This document shows positions 1 through 7,617 of a stretch of 64,000 nucleotides of DNA, piece after piece. The DNA lies in the NCBI GenBank assembly GCA_945889625.1, contig CAMDCE010000011.1, forward strand, positions 1-64,000, read 5' to 3'. A program made the translations under genes and the position numbers. Under the pieces are notes generated by a model that saw only the letters and a list, made by a program, of their open reading frames with translations, ran no database searches and was not told where the DNA came from. How positions within the stretch are numbered: position 1 is the stretch's first letter; the number at the start of each line of letters is the position of its first letter. The stretch comes from Asaia bogorensis (lineage in GTDB: Bacteria > Pseudomonadota > Alphaproteobacteria > Reyranellales > Reyranellaceae).

Positions 1-40
1 GGGGAGGTGTCGCGGTCATACCGCGACGGAGGGGGTCATG
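1..40. repeat. Palindromic repeat unit, truncated by window edge
   Basis: This is the right-hand part of the repeat family seen complete at 3336-3391. It has a GGGGAGGTGTCG start, a short CGCGGT/ACCGCG stem and a GGAGGGGGTCATG end. It lies just downstream of the cupin gene stop. The rest of the unit is outside the window. Confidence 0.75.
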
Positions 41-43
41 AAC

Positions 44-484
44 TCACTTCACTTCCTTGGTCTCGAACTCGGCCGGCATGGTGATTTCCAGCACCTCGAA
101 ATCCTCCGAATGATCGATCTCCTGATGCTTGATGCCGGGCGGCTGGTAGACGGTCGAGCCTTCGACGAGCTTGTGCCGGCCGTAGCCCTCGTACTCGAAG
201 ATCGCCCAGCCCTTCAGCACATAGACGAACTGGAAGGTCAGCGCATGGGTGTGGCTGGGAGCGTCGGCGTGCTTGCCGGGCTTGGCGCGTATGACATGCG
301 CGCCGACCTTTCCGCCGGTCAGCTCCTTCAGGCCGAACGGCCGGTATTCGAAGAAGGGCCTGAGGCCGTCCTTCTCGAAACTGTCGGGGCCGAGATGGTT
401 GACGATACCGACACCGCTTTCGGCGGCGGCGGCGACGTTCTGGTCCTTGGCGGCTTCCTCGGTGGTGGGGAACAGGTCGGCCAT
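44..484 (-). CDS. Small cupin-domain protein
   Basis: A 146-residue single-domain cupin with no signal peptide, so probably cytosolic. The first cupin motif includes His78 and His80 followed by a Gly-rich turn (VLKGWAIFEYEG). The second is near PPGIKHQEIDH. These would supply the usual His/Glu metal ligands of the beta-barrel. Cupins of this size include small dioxygenases, isomerases and sensors, so no substrate can be named. The gene is followed on its own strand by a palindromic repeat that may end the transcript. The neighbouring secreted paralogs lie upstream on the same strand, but nothing links them functionally. Confidence 0.8.
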   Translation of the reverse strand: MADLFPTTEEAAKDQNVAAAAESGVGIVNHLGPDSFEKDGLRPFFEYRPFGLKELTGGKVGAHVIRAKPGKHADAPSHTHALTFQFVYVLKGWAIFEYEGYGRHKLVEGSTVYQPPGIKHQEIDHSEDFEVLEITMPAEFETKEVK

Positions 485-502
485 GGTGTCCTCCGTGCTT
501 GC

Positions 503-976
503 TCAGTTGCCGCATCTTTCATTGAGCGGCGTCGGCTGGCCGCTGGCCAGGATGACGCCGTCCTTGATGAGCACCCTGCCGGTGCTGTTGGTCGACGCCA
601 TGGTGCGCGTGCGGCCGTTGATGATGTCCATGACGATGGTGAAGACGTTGCCGTTCTGCCTCCCCCATCGTGGATCGTCGACTCGCCAGCGCATCGAGAG
701 TCGGGTGTCCGAGAGTTGCTTGGCGGCGTCGACCGTCGTGTTCAGGTCGGAACCTTCGGGACCGTGGTTGACCTTGCAGCGTACCAGACCCTGATTCTCG
801 GTGTAGTAGGTCGCGAATGTGTTCGTCTTGCTGGGTCCGGCGGCGCACGACGGCGCCCAGGTACCGGCGATGCCCATTCTCTCGAGCACCGGCCACGGCC
901 GCTCCTGGGCCGCGGCGACGCCCGGCAGCAACAGCAGCGCGAGGGCGAGCCATGCCGCCCTTAGCTTCACTTGCAT
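503..976 (-). CDS. Secreted protein of unknown function, paralog A
   Basis: A 157-residue protein with a clear Sec signal peptide (hydrophobic run at about residues 8-22, then AAAQ). The chosen start is the ATG immediately before the signal; upstream codons in frame belong to the neighbouring gene. The mature part opens with a WPVLERMGIAGTW block that closely matches the product of the next gene upstream, as does a later ISTID/NTTVD and DDPRWG region. The two are therefore tandem duplicates. The reading frame overlaps the end of its paralog by 10 bases, implying co-transcription. I do not recognise a family. The pattern resembles small periplasmic proteins that bind or sense envelope components, but that is only an impression. 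Confidence 0.75.
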   Translation of the reverse strand: MQVKLRAAWLALALLLLPGVAAAQERPWPVLERMGIAGTWAPSCAAGPSKTNTFATYYTENQGLVRCKVNHGPEGSDLNTTVDAAKQLSDTRLSMRWRVDDPRWGRQNGNVFTIVMDIINGRTRTMASTNSTGRVLIKDGVILASGQPTPLNERCGN

Positions 977-1440
977 TTCTGGAAGGACCTCACGGGATTG
1001 CCGTTGGCGGTGAACTTGCCGTCCTTGATGAACTGCTTGCCGTCGCTCGTCCGTGTCGAGGACAGCGAGCGCATGCCGCGCGGGCCGATCTCGGCGATCA
1101 CGTCGTAGGCCACCTGGTTGTTGTCGCCCCAGCCGGCATCGTCGTTGCGGATGCGCATCAGGAAGGTGGTGGGCGTCAGGTACTGCGAGCTGTCGATCGT
1201 GCTGTTGAGCGCGGGCAGGGTCGTGCCGCGATCGGCGCGGCGGCGGGCGGCGCCGCTCTTGTCGGCGTAGTAGGTGTGGAACCAGTTCGAGTCGCTCACA
1301 TCCTCGGTGCAGACCGCGGCCCACGTGCCGCCGATACCCATCTTCGCCAGCACCGCCCAGACCTGCTGCGCCGAGGCGGGGCCTGCCAGAAGCAGCAGCA
1401 GGAGCGTCAAACCCATTGCCGCGCGCGTCGTGAAGGCCAT
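967..1440 (-). CDS. Secreted protein of unknown function, paralog B
   Basis: A 157-residue exported protein: signal peptide at about residues 1-25 ending near PASAQQ, then a mature domain sharing a WAVLAKMGIGGTW block and a later DDAGWG region with the adjacent downstream gene. Start chosen at the ATG beginning MAFTTRAAMG. A longer in-frame reading from 1485 would add residues encoded by a dispersed repeat (1457-1547) and is not credible. First gene of a two-gene unit with its paralog. No family recognised. Confidence 0.75.
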   Translation of the reverse strand: MAFTTRAAMGLTLLLLLLAGPASAQQVWAVLAKMGIGGTWAAVCTEDVSDSNWFHTYYADKSGAARRRADRGTTLPALNSTIDSSQYLTPTTFLMRIRNDDAGWGDNNQVAYDVIAEIGPRGMRSLSSTRTSDGKQFIKDGKFTANGNPVRSFQKCK

Positions 1441-1456
1441 TGTTCCCCCTACTCTT

Positions 1457-1547
1457 GTCATCCTGAGCGTAGCGAAGGATCTCACGCCAACTACCGGAGT
1501 CCACTGTCTGATCGTTCAGTGAGGTCCTTCGCTACGCTCAGGACGAC
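1457..1547. repeat. Inverted repeat pair, GAGCGTAGCGAAGGA type
   Basis: Left arm 1457-1485 and right arm 1519-1547 are near-perfect reverse complements of 29 bases around a 33-base spacer. The arm core is CCTGAGCGTAGCGAAGG. Such elements are widely dispersed in alphaproteobacterial intergenic DNA and would fold into a long hairpin. Here the pair lies between the divergent secreted-protein and molybdoenzyme genes, so it may also sit inside their promoter region. Confidence 0.8.
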
Positions 1548-1668
1548 AGAAACACCTTTGATTGCAACGTCCCTAGCCTGCCTTCGCATCGTCTTCCCCA
1601 GTGTCACAATGCCTCGCTTTGCGCCGTGGGGCGACGGGATTATCCTGCCGCCGGGGGCAGCACATCGA

Positions 1669-2901
1669 ATGAATGACAGAGTGACTTCGCGCCGGGCCTT
1701 CCTGGGCCAGGCCGGCATCGGCGGGCTCGCGCTGGTTTCCGGGTCGGCGTGGGCGCAGACGACGACGACAACCGTCGAGTTGCCGCTGCCGGGCGGCCCG
1801 CGCGAGCGCGCCATCACCAAAGCCTTCCCGCAAAAGGGGCCGATGATCCTGCAGCGCACGCGGCCGCCGCTGCTCGAGACGCCGTTCGAGGTGTTCGACA
1901 AGGGTGTGTTCACGCCTAACGACTCCTTCTACGTGCGCTGGCACTGGGCGGTCATCCCGACCGAGATCGATGTCGCGAGCTTTCGCCTCGACGTGGCGGG
2001 TCACGTCGACAGGCCGCTGTCGCTCACGCTGAAGGACATCGTCGACGGCCTGCCGCGGGTCGAGCTGGCGGCGGTCAACCAGTGCTCGGGCAATTCGCGC
2101 GGCTACAGCCAGCCGCCCGTGCCCGGCGCACAGTGGTCGAACGGCGCCATGGGCAACGCCAAGTGGATGGGCGTGCGGCTGCGCGACGTGCTGGACAGAG
2201 CAGGCGTCAAGGCCGGCGCCGTGGCCGTCCGCTTCTCGGGCCTCGACGAGCCGGTGGTGGCCGATGCGCCGAAATTGATGAAGTCGTTGGCGCTCGACCA
2301 TGCGCGCGACGGCGAGGTGATGATCGCCTACGCCATGAACGGCGAGCAGCTGCCGCTGCTCAACGGCTTTCCGCTGCGCCTCGTGGTGCCGGGCTGGTAC
2401 GCCACCTACTGGGTGAAGATGCTGAGCCGCATCGAGGTGCTCGACGCGGCCGATACGAGTTTCTGGATGGCCACCGCCTATCTCATCCCCGACACGCCGG
2501 GCGCCGACATGAAGCCGGGCCAGGCGGGCGTGAAGATGGTGCCGATCAACCGCATGGTGCCGCGATCGTTCGTGACCAACCTGCACAGCGGCGCCACGGT
2601 GAAGGCGGGCGGCAAACTTCAGGTGCGCGGCATCGCCTTCGGCGGCGCCACCGGTGTGAAGTCGGTCGAGATCTCGACCGATGGCGGTGCGGCCTGGCGG
2701 CCGACGGTGCTCGGGACGGACGAGGGCAAGTACAGCTTCCGGCAGTGGCAGGCCGAGCTCGCGCCCGCCGCCGGCCCGCTGGCAATCCTGGTCCGCTGCA
2801 CCAACAGCGATGGCCTGGCGCAGCCGATGACCGCCAACTGGAATCCCGGCGCCTTCATGCTCAACGCCGTCGAGACCGTGCGGCTCAAGGTGGCGGCATG
2901 A
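1669..2901 (+). CDS. Sulfite-oxidase-family molybdopterin oxidoreductase, Tat-exported
   Basis: A 410-residue periplasmic molybdoenzyme of the sulfite oxidase/SorA type. Residues 6-12 are a twin-arginine signal (SRRAFLG) with a hydrophobic stretch ending near AWAQ, so the cofactor-loaded protein should go through Tat. The molybdenum-ligand cysteine is Cys139 in AVNQCSGNSRG. The C-terminal third is the Mo-co dimerisation (immunoglobulin-like) domain (GVKSVEISTDGG). It overlaps by four bases (ATGA) the gene for a small c-type cytochrome, the usual electron acceptor of SorA-type sulfite dehydrogenases. Sulfite as substrate is inferred from family and partner. Start chosen just before the Tat motif; the open frame runs much further upstream without any homology. 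Confidence 0.85.
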   Translation: MNDRVTSRRAFLGQAGIGGLALVSGSAWAQTTTTTVELPLPGGPRERAITKAFPQKGPMILQRTRPPLLETPFEVFDKGVFTPNDSFYVRWHWAVIPTEIDVASFRLDVAGHVDRPLSLTLKDIVDGLPRVELAAVNQCSGNSRGYSQPPVPGAQWSNGAMGNAKWMGVRLRDVLDRAGVKAGAVAVRFSGLDEPVVADAPKLMKSLALDHARDGEVMIAYAMNGEQLPLLNGFPLRLVVPGWYATYWVKMLSRIEVLDAADTSFWMATAYLIPDTPGADMKPGQAGVKMVPINRMVPRSFVTNLHSGATVKAGGKLQVRGIAFGGATGVKSVEISTDGGAAWRPTVLGTDEGKYSFRQWQAELAPAAGPLAILVRCTNSDGLAQPMTANWNPGAFMLNAVETVRLKVAA

Positions 2902-3263
2902 AGCTCGACATGGGCGTCGTCAGCTTCAGCGTGCCGGTGATCGCGGCCCTGGTGCTGGCCTTCATCGGCCATCCGTCGGAGCGCCTGCCGGGGCCCACAA
3001 GCGCATCGACGGCACCGTCGTTCGTGCTGAAGTCGGTGTCGGTCGAGCTGCCGGCAAGCGACGCGGCCTTCCCGGCGGCGACCGGCGTCGACGTGATGGC
3101 CGCCAATTGCCTCGCCTGTCATTCGGCTGGCATGGTGCTCACCCAACCCGCGCTGTCGAAGGCGGCCTGGCAGGCCGAGGTCGAGAAGATGATCCACACC
3201 TTCAAGGCGCCGGTCGCCGAACGCGACGTGGCGGCGATCGTCGACTATTTGACCACTCGCTGA
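2898..3263 (+). CDS. Small exported cytochrome c, partner of the molybdoenzyme
   Basis: A 121-residue protein with an N-terminal hydrophobic signal/anchor (about residues 5-24) and one heme-binding motif, Cys71-Leu-Ala-Cys74-His75, inside NCLACHSAG. A methionine two residues after the SAG, or another in the short C-terminal domain (EKMIHTF), could be the axial ligand. It overlaps the upstream sulfite-oxidase-like gene by four bases, so translation is probably coupled. In SorAB-type enzymes the cytochrome subunit takes electrons from the molybdenum centre to the respiratory chain. The protein is SorB-like in size and context; substrate assignment follows the partner and is not proven. Confidence 0.85.
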   Translation: MKLDMGVVSFSVPVIAALVLAFIGHPSERLPGPTSASTAPSFVLKSVSVELPASDAAFPAATGVDVMAANCLACHSAGMVLTQPALSKAAWQAEVEKMIHTFKAPVAERDVAAIVDYLTTR

Positions 3264-3391
3264 CCCCCTCCGTCGGCCAATGAGGCCGACACCTCCCCCG
3301 CAGACGGGGGAGGGTTATAACGCTCATGAGTCTTTCCCTCCCCCGTCTGCGGGGGAGGTGTCGCCGTCATACGGCGACGGAGGGGGTCATG
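3262..3391. repeat. Paired palindromic repeats, head-to-head
   Basis: Two complete units of the main repeat family face each other: 3262-3314 (GACCCCCTCCGTCGG to GACGGGGGAGGG) and 3336-3391 (CCCTCCCCCGTCTG to GGAGGGGGTCATG). They are separated by about 21 AT-richer bases. Each has its own small stem that varies in sequence (GTCGGCC/GGCCGAC against GTCGCCGT/ACGGCGAC). The pair could fold into one long hairpin and may stop transcription from the sulfite dehydrogenase genes. Confidence 0.85.
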
Positions 3392-3495
3392 GGCGGAAGC
3401 TATTGCAAATCAACACCCTAACCCGCTCCTTCCCATCGTCATCCACAGCGCCTACACTGCCTCGCTTTCCCGGCTTTTAGGCATCTGGAAAGCAC

Positions 3496-4731
3496 ATGGC
3501 TCACATCAGACTGAATACCCACCCCTCGCAGGGCGGCGTGCAGGCGCCGCCGATCGTTTGGGGTGCCCGCGATCCCAAGATTCGCGGCCCCGTCGTGGGC
3601 ACCGTGGCCGACCCGGGCAAGCGCAATGCCATTGGCGTGCATTCCGGCAGCTACGGCATCTACCGCGCGCTGGCGGTCGCGGCGCACGAGCTCAAGGCCG
3701 ACCATCGTCCCGACTTCACCAACACCTCGCCGGCCGAGAAGATCGGCCCGTTCGAGAGCTGGTTCGACGCCAGGAAGATCGTCTCGCTCGATCCGTGGGG
3801 CCACATGGTGGCCGAGGTCTTCGCCGACAGGCTGGCGGCGGGCTGGGACATCCGCCCGACCATTGCCGTCACCAAGGCGCATGTGAACATGCCGGAGATC
3901 ATGGACGCCATGGAAGCCGGCCGGCTGAAGCCCGACAACGACATCCTGAGCGGCTCGGGCGACGTGCGCGTGACAAAGGCGGCGATCGAGCCGGTGTGGT
4001 GGCTGCCCGGCATCGCCGAGCGCTTCGGCGTCAAGGAAGTCGATTTGCGCCGCACGCTCTTCGAGCAGACGGGCGGCATGTCCACCGAGCTGGTGACGCG
4101 GCCCGACCTCGCGCTGTTCCTGCCGCCGATCGGCGGCTCGACGATCTATTTCTTCGGCGAGGTGTCGAAGCTCGGCAGGCCGGAGACCAGGATCGCCTGC
4201 CGCCTCCACGACGAGTGCAACGGCTCGGACGTGTTCGGCTCCGACATCTGCACCTGCCGGCCGTATCTCGCGCACGGTATCGAGATCTGCATCGAGATGG
4301 CGCAGCGGGGCGGCGTCGGCGTCGTGATCTACAACCGCAAGGAAGGCCGCGCCCTGGGCGAGGTCACCAAGTTCCTGGTCTACAATGCGCGCAAGCGCCA
4401 GGTCGGCGGCGATTCGGCGGCGCAGTACTTCAATCGCACCGAATGCGTGGCGGGTGTGCAGGACATGCGCCTCCAGGAGCTGATGCCCGACGTGTTCCAT
4501 TGGCTGGGCATCAGCCGCATCGACCGCTTCGCCTCGATGAGCAACATGAAGTCCGATGCGCTCCGCGAACAGGGTATCGAGATCGTCGAGCAGGTGGCGA
4601 TCCCCGACGAGCTGATCCCCGCCGACGCCCAGGTCGAGATGGATGCCAAGAAGGCCGCGGGCTACTTCACCTCGACCAAGCCGGGAACGACCGACCTGGC
4701 CAAGCCCAAGGGGCGGGGCCTCAACGAGTGA
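3496..4731 (+). CDS. GTP cyclohydrolase II homologue, URC1-like (uracil catabolism)
   Basis: A 411-residue protein whose second half is a GTP cyclohydrolase II domain. Zinc ligands are Cys241, Cys252 and Cys254 (DECNGSDVFGSDICTC), with exactly the spacing of bacterial RibA. A catalytic-loop segment (YNRKEGRALGEVTK) keeps the EGR but departs from RibA, which has GIGLANK. The roughly 200-residue N-terminal extension and the context (GTG-overlapped URC4/urg3 gene, then uracil phosphoribosyltransferase) identify it as the URC1-type enzyme of the uracil catabolism pathway described in yeasts. There it is thought to open a uracil-ribotide ring rather than make riboflavin. No riboflavin genes are nearby. 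Confidence 0.85.
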   Translation: MAHIRLNTHPSQGGVQAPPIVWGARDPKIRGPVVGTVADPGKRNAIGVHSGSYGIYRALAVAAHELKADHRPDFTNTSPAEKIGPFESWFDARKIVSLDPWGHMVAEVFADRLAAGWDIRPTIAVTKAHVNMPEIMDAMEAGRLKPDNDILSGSGDVRVTKAAIEPVWWLPGIAERFGVKEVDLRRTLFEQTGGMSTELVTRPDLALFLPPIGGSTIYFFGEVSKLGRPETRIACRLHDECNGSDVFGSDICTCRPYLAHGIEICIEMAQRGGVGVVIYNRKEGRALGEVTKFLVYNARKRQVGGDSAAQYFNRTECVAGVQDMRLQELMPDVFHWLGISRIDRFASMSNMKSDALREQGIEIVEQVAIPDELIPADAQVEMDAKKAAGYFTSTKPGTTDLAKPKGRGLNE

Positions 4732-5873
4732 CGGACTCCTTGGCCTGGCTGCGTACGCCCGCCGCGATCCGCGCGCGGGCGGAGCAGGTGCTGAAGTATG
4801 TCGAGGACGGCCGGTCGAGCTGGTTCGCCCTCGACGCCGAAGGGCTGGAGGCCGCGGTGCAGGCGACACTTGCCGTGGCGCGCCAGCGCTTCCCCGATCC
4901 GTCGAAGATCCCCTTCCATTCGCGCTGGCGGCATTTCGAATCAGGCGGCCGCGACCGCTGGGGTGCGTTGGCCCCGCGCCTCGCGCATCTACCGAAGGAA
5001 GAGATGGCGCGGCGCCGCATGGATCTCGCCGTCGTCTCGGTGCTGCTCGATGCCGGCGCCGGGCCCGACTGGAGCTATCGCGAGCCGGGCACGCAGGTGA
5101 CCTACGCCCGCTCGGAAGGGTTGGGCGTCGCGAGCCTGCACATGTTCGCGGCTGGCCTGTTCAGTGCCGATCCCACGGATCCGGCGCGCGTCGATGCGCA
5201 AAGACTTTGCCAGCTTTCGACGGCCGAGCTGAGTGCCGGCTTCCAGGTGCGCGCGCACAATCCGCTGCTCGGTCTCGAAGGCCGCGCCGAGTTGCTGCGC
5301 AAGCTGGGCGGCGTCGGACTCGAACGGCCGGGGGCACTGTTCGACATCGTTGCGACCGGTGGCGACGTGAAGGCCGCCTCCATCCTCGCCGCCGTGCTCG
5401 ACAAGCTCTCGCCGATCTGGCCGTCGCCGATGGGCGATGTGTGGCCGCATCCGGCGATCGGGCTGGTGCCGTTCCACAAGCTCTCGCAATGGATGTCCTA
5501 TTCGCTGGTCGAGCCGCTGGAAGGCGCCGGATTGAAAGTCGTCGAGCTCGACGCACTGACCGGCCTGCCGGAATATCGCAATGGTGGGCTTCTGGTCGAT
5601 GCAGGCGCGCTCAGGCCCAAGCAGACGGCGCTGCTGGAAAAGACCTTCGCGCCGGGTGACGAGCCGATCGTCGAATGGCGGGCGCTGACCGTGGCGCTGC
5701 TCGACCGGATCGCCCAGCATGTGCGCGTGCACCTCGGCATGGACGCCGCGCGCCTGCCGCTCGTAAAGGTGCTGGAGGCCGGCACCTGGTTCGCCGGCCG
5801 CAAGCTCGCCGCCGAACGGCGCCCGGGCGGCGGCCCGCCGATCGCCGTCGCCAGCGATGGCACTGTGTTCTGA
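4728..5873 (+). CDS. URC4/urg3 family protein (DUF1688)
   Basis: A 381-residue soluble protein of the URC4/Urg3 (DUF1688) family, required for uracil catabolism in yeasts but of unknown chemistry. The start is a GTG overlapping the stop of the upstream cyclohydrolase-like gene by four bases (GTGA), indicating translational coupling. Recognisable features are [19 protein letters not shown] at the N terminus, [17 protein letters not shown] near residue 65, a SYREPGTQ block and a C-terminal [17 protein letters not shown]. No signal or membrane segment. Identification rests on family pattern plus the diagnostic three-gene context. Confidence 0.85.
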   Translation: MTDSLAWLRTPAAIRARAEQVLKYVEDGRSSWFALDAEGLEAAVQATLAVARQRFPDPSKIPFHSRWRHFESGGRDRWGALAPRLAHLPKEEMARRRMDLAVVSVLLDAGAGPDWSYREPGTQVTYARSEGLGVASLHMFAAGLFSADPTDPARVDAQRLCQLSTAELSAGFQVRAHNPLLGLEGRAELLRKLGGVGLERPGALFDIVATGGDVKAASILAAVLDKLSPIWPSPMGDVWPHPAIGLVPFHKLSQWMSYSLVEPLEGAGLKVVELDALTGLPEYRNGGLLVDAGALRPKQTALLEKTFAPGDEPIVEWRALTVALLDRIAQHVRVHLGMDAARLPLVKVLEAGTWFAGRKLAAERRPGGGPPIAVASDGTVF

Positions 5874-5890
5874 TTGAGGGGGAGAAGAAG

Positions 5891-6529
5891 ATGTCACTGC
5901 CACACTCGATCCACGTCGTGTCGCATCCGCTGGTGCAGCACAAGCTCACCAAGATGCGCGACAAGCAGACCTCGAGCGCCAACTTCCGCCGGCTGCTGCG
6001 CGAGATCGGCCTGCTGCTGGGCTACGACGCCACCAAGGACCTGCCAACGACGTCGACCAGGATCGAGACGCCGATCGGGCCGACCGACGCGCCGCTGCTC
6101 GACGGCAAGAAGCTGGTGGTCGTGCCCATCCTGCGCGCCGGCCTCGGGCTTGCCGAAGGGCTGCTCGACCTGATGCCGCTCGCCCGCATGGGTCACGTCG
6201 GCCTCTACCGCGATCCGCGCACGCTGCAGGCGGTCGAGTACTACTTCAAGATCCCGCAGGACATTTCCGACCGCGACGTACTGGTGTGCGACCCGATGCT
6301 GGCGACGGCGCACTCGGCGATCGCGGCGGTGGATCGGTTGAAGGAGTCGGGCGCCAAGCGGCTGAAGTTCATCTGCATCCTGGGCTCGGAGACCGGCGCG
6401 CGCGCCTTCGCGGAAGTGCATCCAGATGTGCCTGTATTCGCTGCCGCCATCGATGCCAAGCTGAACGATCACGGCTATATTGTTCCCGGCCTGGGCGACG
6501 CAGGCGACCGCCTGTTCGGAACCAAGTAG
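5891..6529 (+). CDS. upp: Uracil phosphoribosyltransferase
   Basis: A 212-residue enzyme converting uracil and PRPP to UMP. The C-terminal uracil-binding segment ([18 protein letters not shown]) is canonical, and [11 protein letters not shown] near residues 77-87 is intact. The PRPP loop at residues 133-142 reads [10 protein letters not shown] where the usual bacterial form is DPMLATGGS, so two small residues after ATA/ATG differ. The start is the ATG after a GGGGAGAAGAAG ribosome-binding stretch, 17 bases beyond the URC4 gene. Position as third gene of the cluster suggests that it feeds uracil ribotide into the URC pathway, not only salvage. Confidence 0.92.
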   Translation: MSLPHSIHVVSHPLVQHKLTKMRDKQTSSANFRRLLREIGLLLGYDATKDLPTTSTRIETPIGPTDAPLLDGKKLVVVPILRAGLGLAEGLLDLMPLARMGHVGLYRDPRTLQAVEYYFKIPQDISDRDVLVCDPMLATAHSAIAAVDRLKESGAKRLKFICILGSETGARAFAEVHPDVPVFAAAIDAKLNDHGYIVPGLGDAGDRLFGTK

Positions 6530-6560
6530 CCCGGCCGAAAAGCAAGAAGGGGAGTAAACG

Positions 6561-6956
6561 ATGTCTTTGGACCTGAAGTATCTCCTGCTGTCGACCCTCC
6601 TGACCTTCGTGCAGGTGCTGATCGCCGCCGCCGCCGCCAACCAGGTGGTGGGACTGCCGACTCTGGCCGGCAACCGCGACGACCTGCCCGTGCTCAGCGG
6701 CTTTGCCGGCCGGGCGCGGCGCGCGCATCTCAACATGGTCGAGAACATGGTGCTGTTCGCGGCCCTGGTGCTGATCGCGGCGGTCTCCGGCAAGGCCAAT
6801 GCCATGACCGGGATGGGCGCCTTGATCTTCTTCTGGGCGCGGCTGGTCTATGCCGTGATCTACCTGCTGGGCATTCCCTGGCTGCGCACCGTGGCCTGGT
6901 TCGTCGGGGTGATCGGCTTGGCCATGATTGCCTGGCCGCTGTTCCAGGCGATGTAG
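6561..6956 (+). CDS. MAPEG-family membrane protein
   Basis: A 131-residue integral membrane protein with four hydrophobic segments (about residues 7-28, 58-78, 82-103 and 108-128). The motif RARRAHLNMVENMVLF matches the conserved ARxxHxNxxEN region of MAPEG proteins (membrane-associated proteins in eicosanoid and glutathione metabolism). Bacterial members are often uncharacterised; some are glutathione-dependent. It follows uracil phosphoribosyltransferase by 31 bases with its own AAGGGGAG binding site, so it may be read through from the URC operon, but a functional link is not evident. Confidence 0.85.
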   Translation: MSLDLKYLLLSTLLTFVQVLIAAAAANQVVGLPTLAGNRDDLPVLSGFAGRARRAHLNMVENMVLFAALVLIAAVSGKANAMTGMGALIFFWARLVYAVIYLLGIPWLRTVAWFVGVIGLAMIAWPLFQAM

Positions 6957-6962
6957 CGCGAT

Positions 6963-7042
6963 TGCCGCCGCTTCGATGCGGCGGCATCGGCTAGTGCATA
7001 GTCCGACCGGCTGAGGCGCGTAAGCGCGCCGTGCTCAGCCGG
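6963..7042. terminator. Two hairpins between convergent genes
   Basis: Hairpin one is 6963-6986: a perfect nine-base stem TGCCGCCGC/GCGGCGGCA around a six-base loop. Hairpin two is 7007-7042: outer arms CCGGCTGA/TCAGCCGG with an inner GGCGCG/CGCGCC. They lie between the end of the MAPEG gene and the end of the convergent copper chaperone gene, where a two-way terminator is expected. There is no T tract, so intrinsic termination is uncertain. Confidence 0.5.
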
Positions 7043-7054
7043 CCGGAAGCCGCG

Positions 7055-7552
7055 CTAGTGCTTGTGCTCAGGCGGCGGCGCGCCCATCGCCTGGACCAGC
7101 AGCTCGATGTCGATGCTGCCGGCCTTCTCGAAGACCAGCGTCGCGGGCACCTTGGCGTCCTTGGCGAACGGCGCCTTCAGCCCCATGAACATGATGTGAA
7201 AGCCGCCGGGCTTGAGCTCGACGGTGGCGCCGGGCGGAATCTCGAGGCCCTTGTCGAGTTCGCGCATGCGCATGACGTTGCCTTCCATCTTCATCTCATG
7301 GACCTCGACCTTGTCGGCGGTCGGGCTCTTTGCGGCGATCAGGCGGTCGGGCGTCGTGCCGGTGTTGGTGATCTTGAGGTAGCCGCCACCGGCCGGCGCG
7401 GTCGGCGCCGTGGCGCGCGTCCACGGATGGCCGATCTCGAGCGTGCCCAGTTTGTAGTCGTGGGCGAGGGCTGCGCCGGTCCAGAAGAGAATGAGAGTCA
7501 GGAACACGAAAGAGCGACGATTGATGATAATCGCCCTGAGAATCGACAACAT
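7055..7552 (-). CDS. Periplasmic copper chaperone, PCu(A)C family
   Basis: A 165-residue exported protein: signal peptide to about residue 41 (LTLILFWTGAALAHD), then a PCu(A)C domain with EIGHPWTRAT, GGGYLKITNTG, the copper-ligand region VHEMKMEGNVMRM and GGFHIMFMG. This gives the characteristic His and Met ligands, plus a His-rich tail (PPPEHKH). The family delivers Cu(I) to the CuA centre of cytochrome oxidase and to other periplasmic targets. Start chosen at the ATG preceded by AAGGAAAT. It follows a DUF2946 gene on the same strand by 65 bases, a frequent pairing in copper loci. The bufferin operon at 17.6-19.8 kb is a second copper-related locus in this window. Confidence 0.9.
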   Translation of the reverse strand: MLSILRAIIINRRSFVFLTLILFWTGAALAHDYKLGTLEIGHPWTRATAPTAPAGGGYLKITNTGTTPDRLIAAKSPTADKVEVHEMKMEGNVMRMRELDKGLEIPPGATVELKPGGFHIMFMGLKAPFAKDAKVPATLVFEKAGSIDIELLVQAMGAPPPEHKH

Positions 7553-7617
7553 GGAAATTTCCTTCGATTGATGCATTGACGCACGCGCGGCAGAGGCGGC
7601 GCGCGACGGACGGGCGA

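Noticed and set aside
38-964. Open reading frame opposite the cupin and secreted-protein genes
   Set aside because: It is the complement of two well-supported minus-strand genes, has no signal or motif, and its composition is that of a GC-rich shadow.
1440-1485. N-terminal extension of paralog B
   Set aside because: The added residues are encoded by the dispersed repeat at 1457-1547, giving a sequence often seen as spurious extensions in such genomes.
3262-3391. CRISPR array
   Set aside because: The repeats are facing pairs with internal stems, not direct repeats separated by unique spacers, and there are no cas genes in the window.
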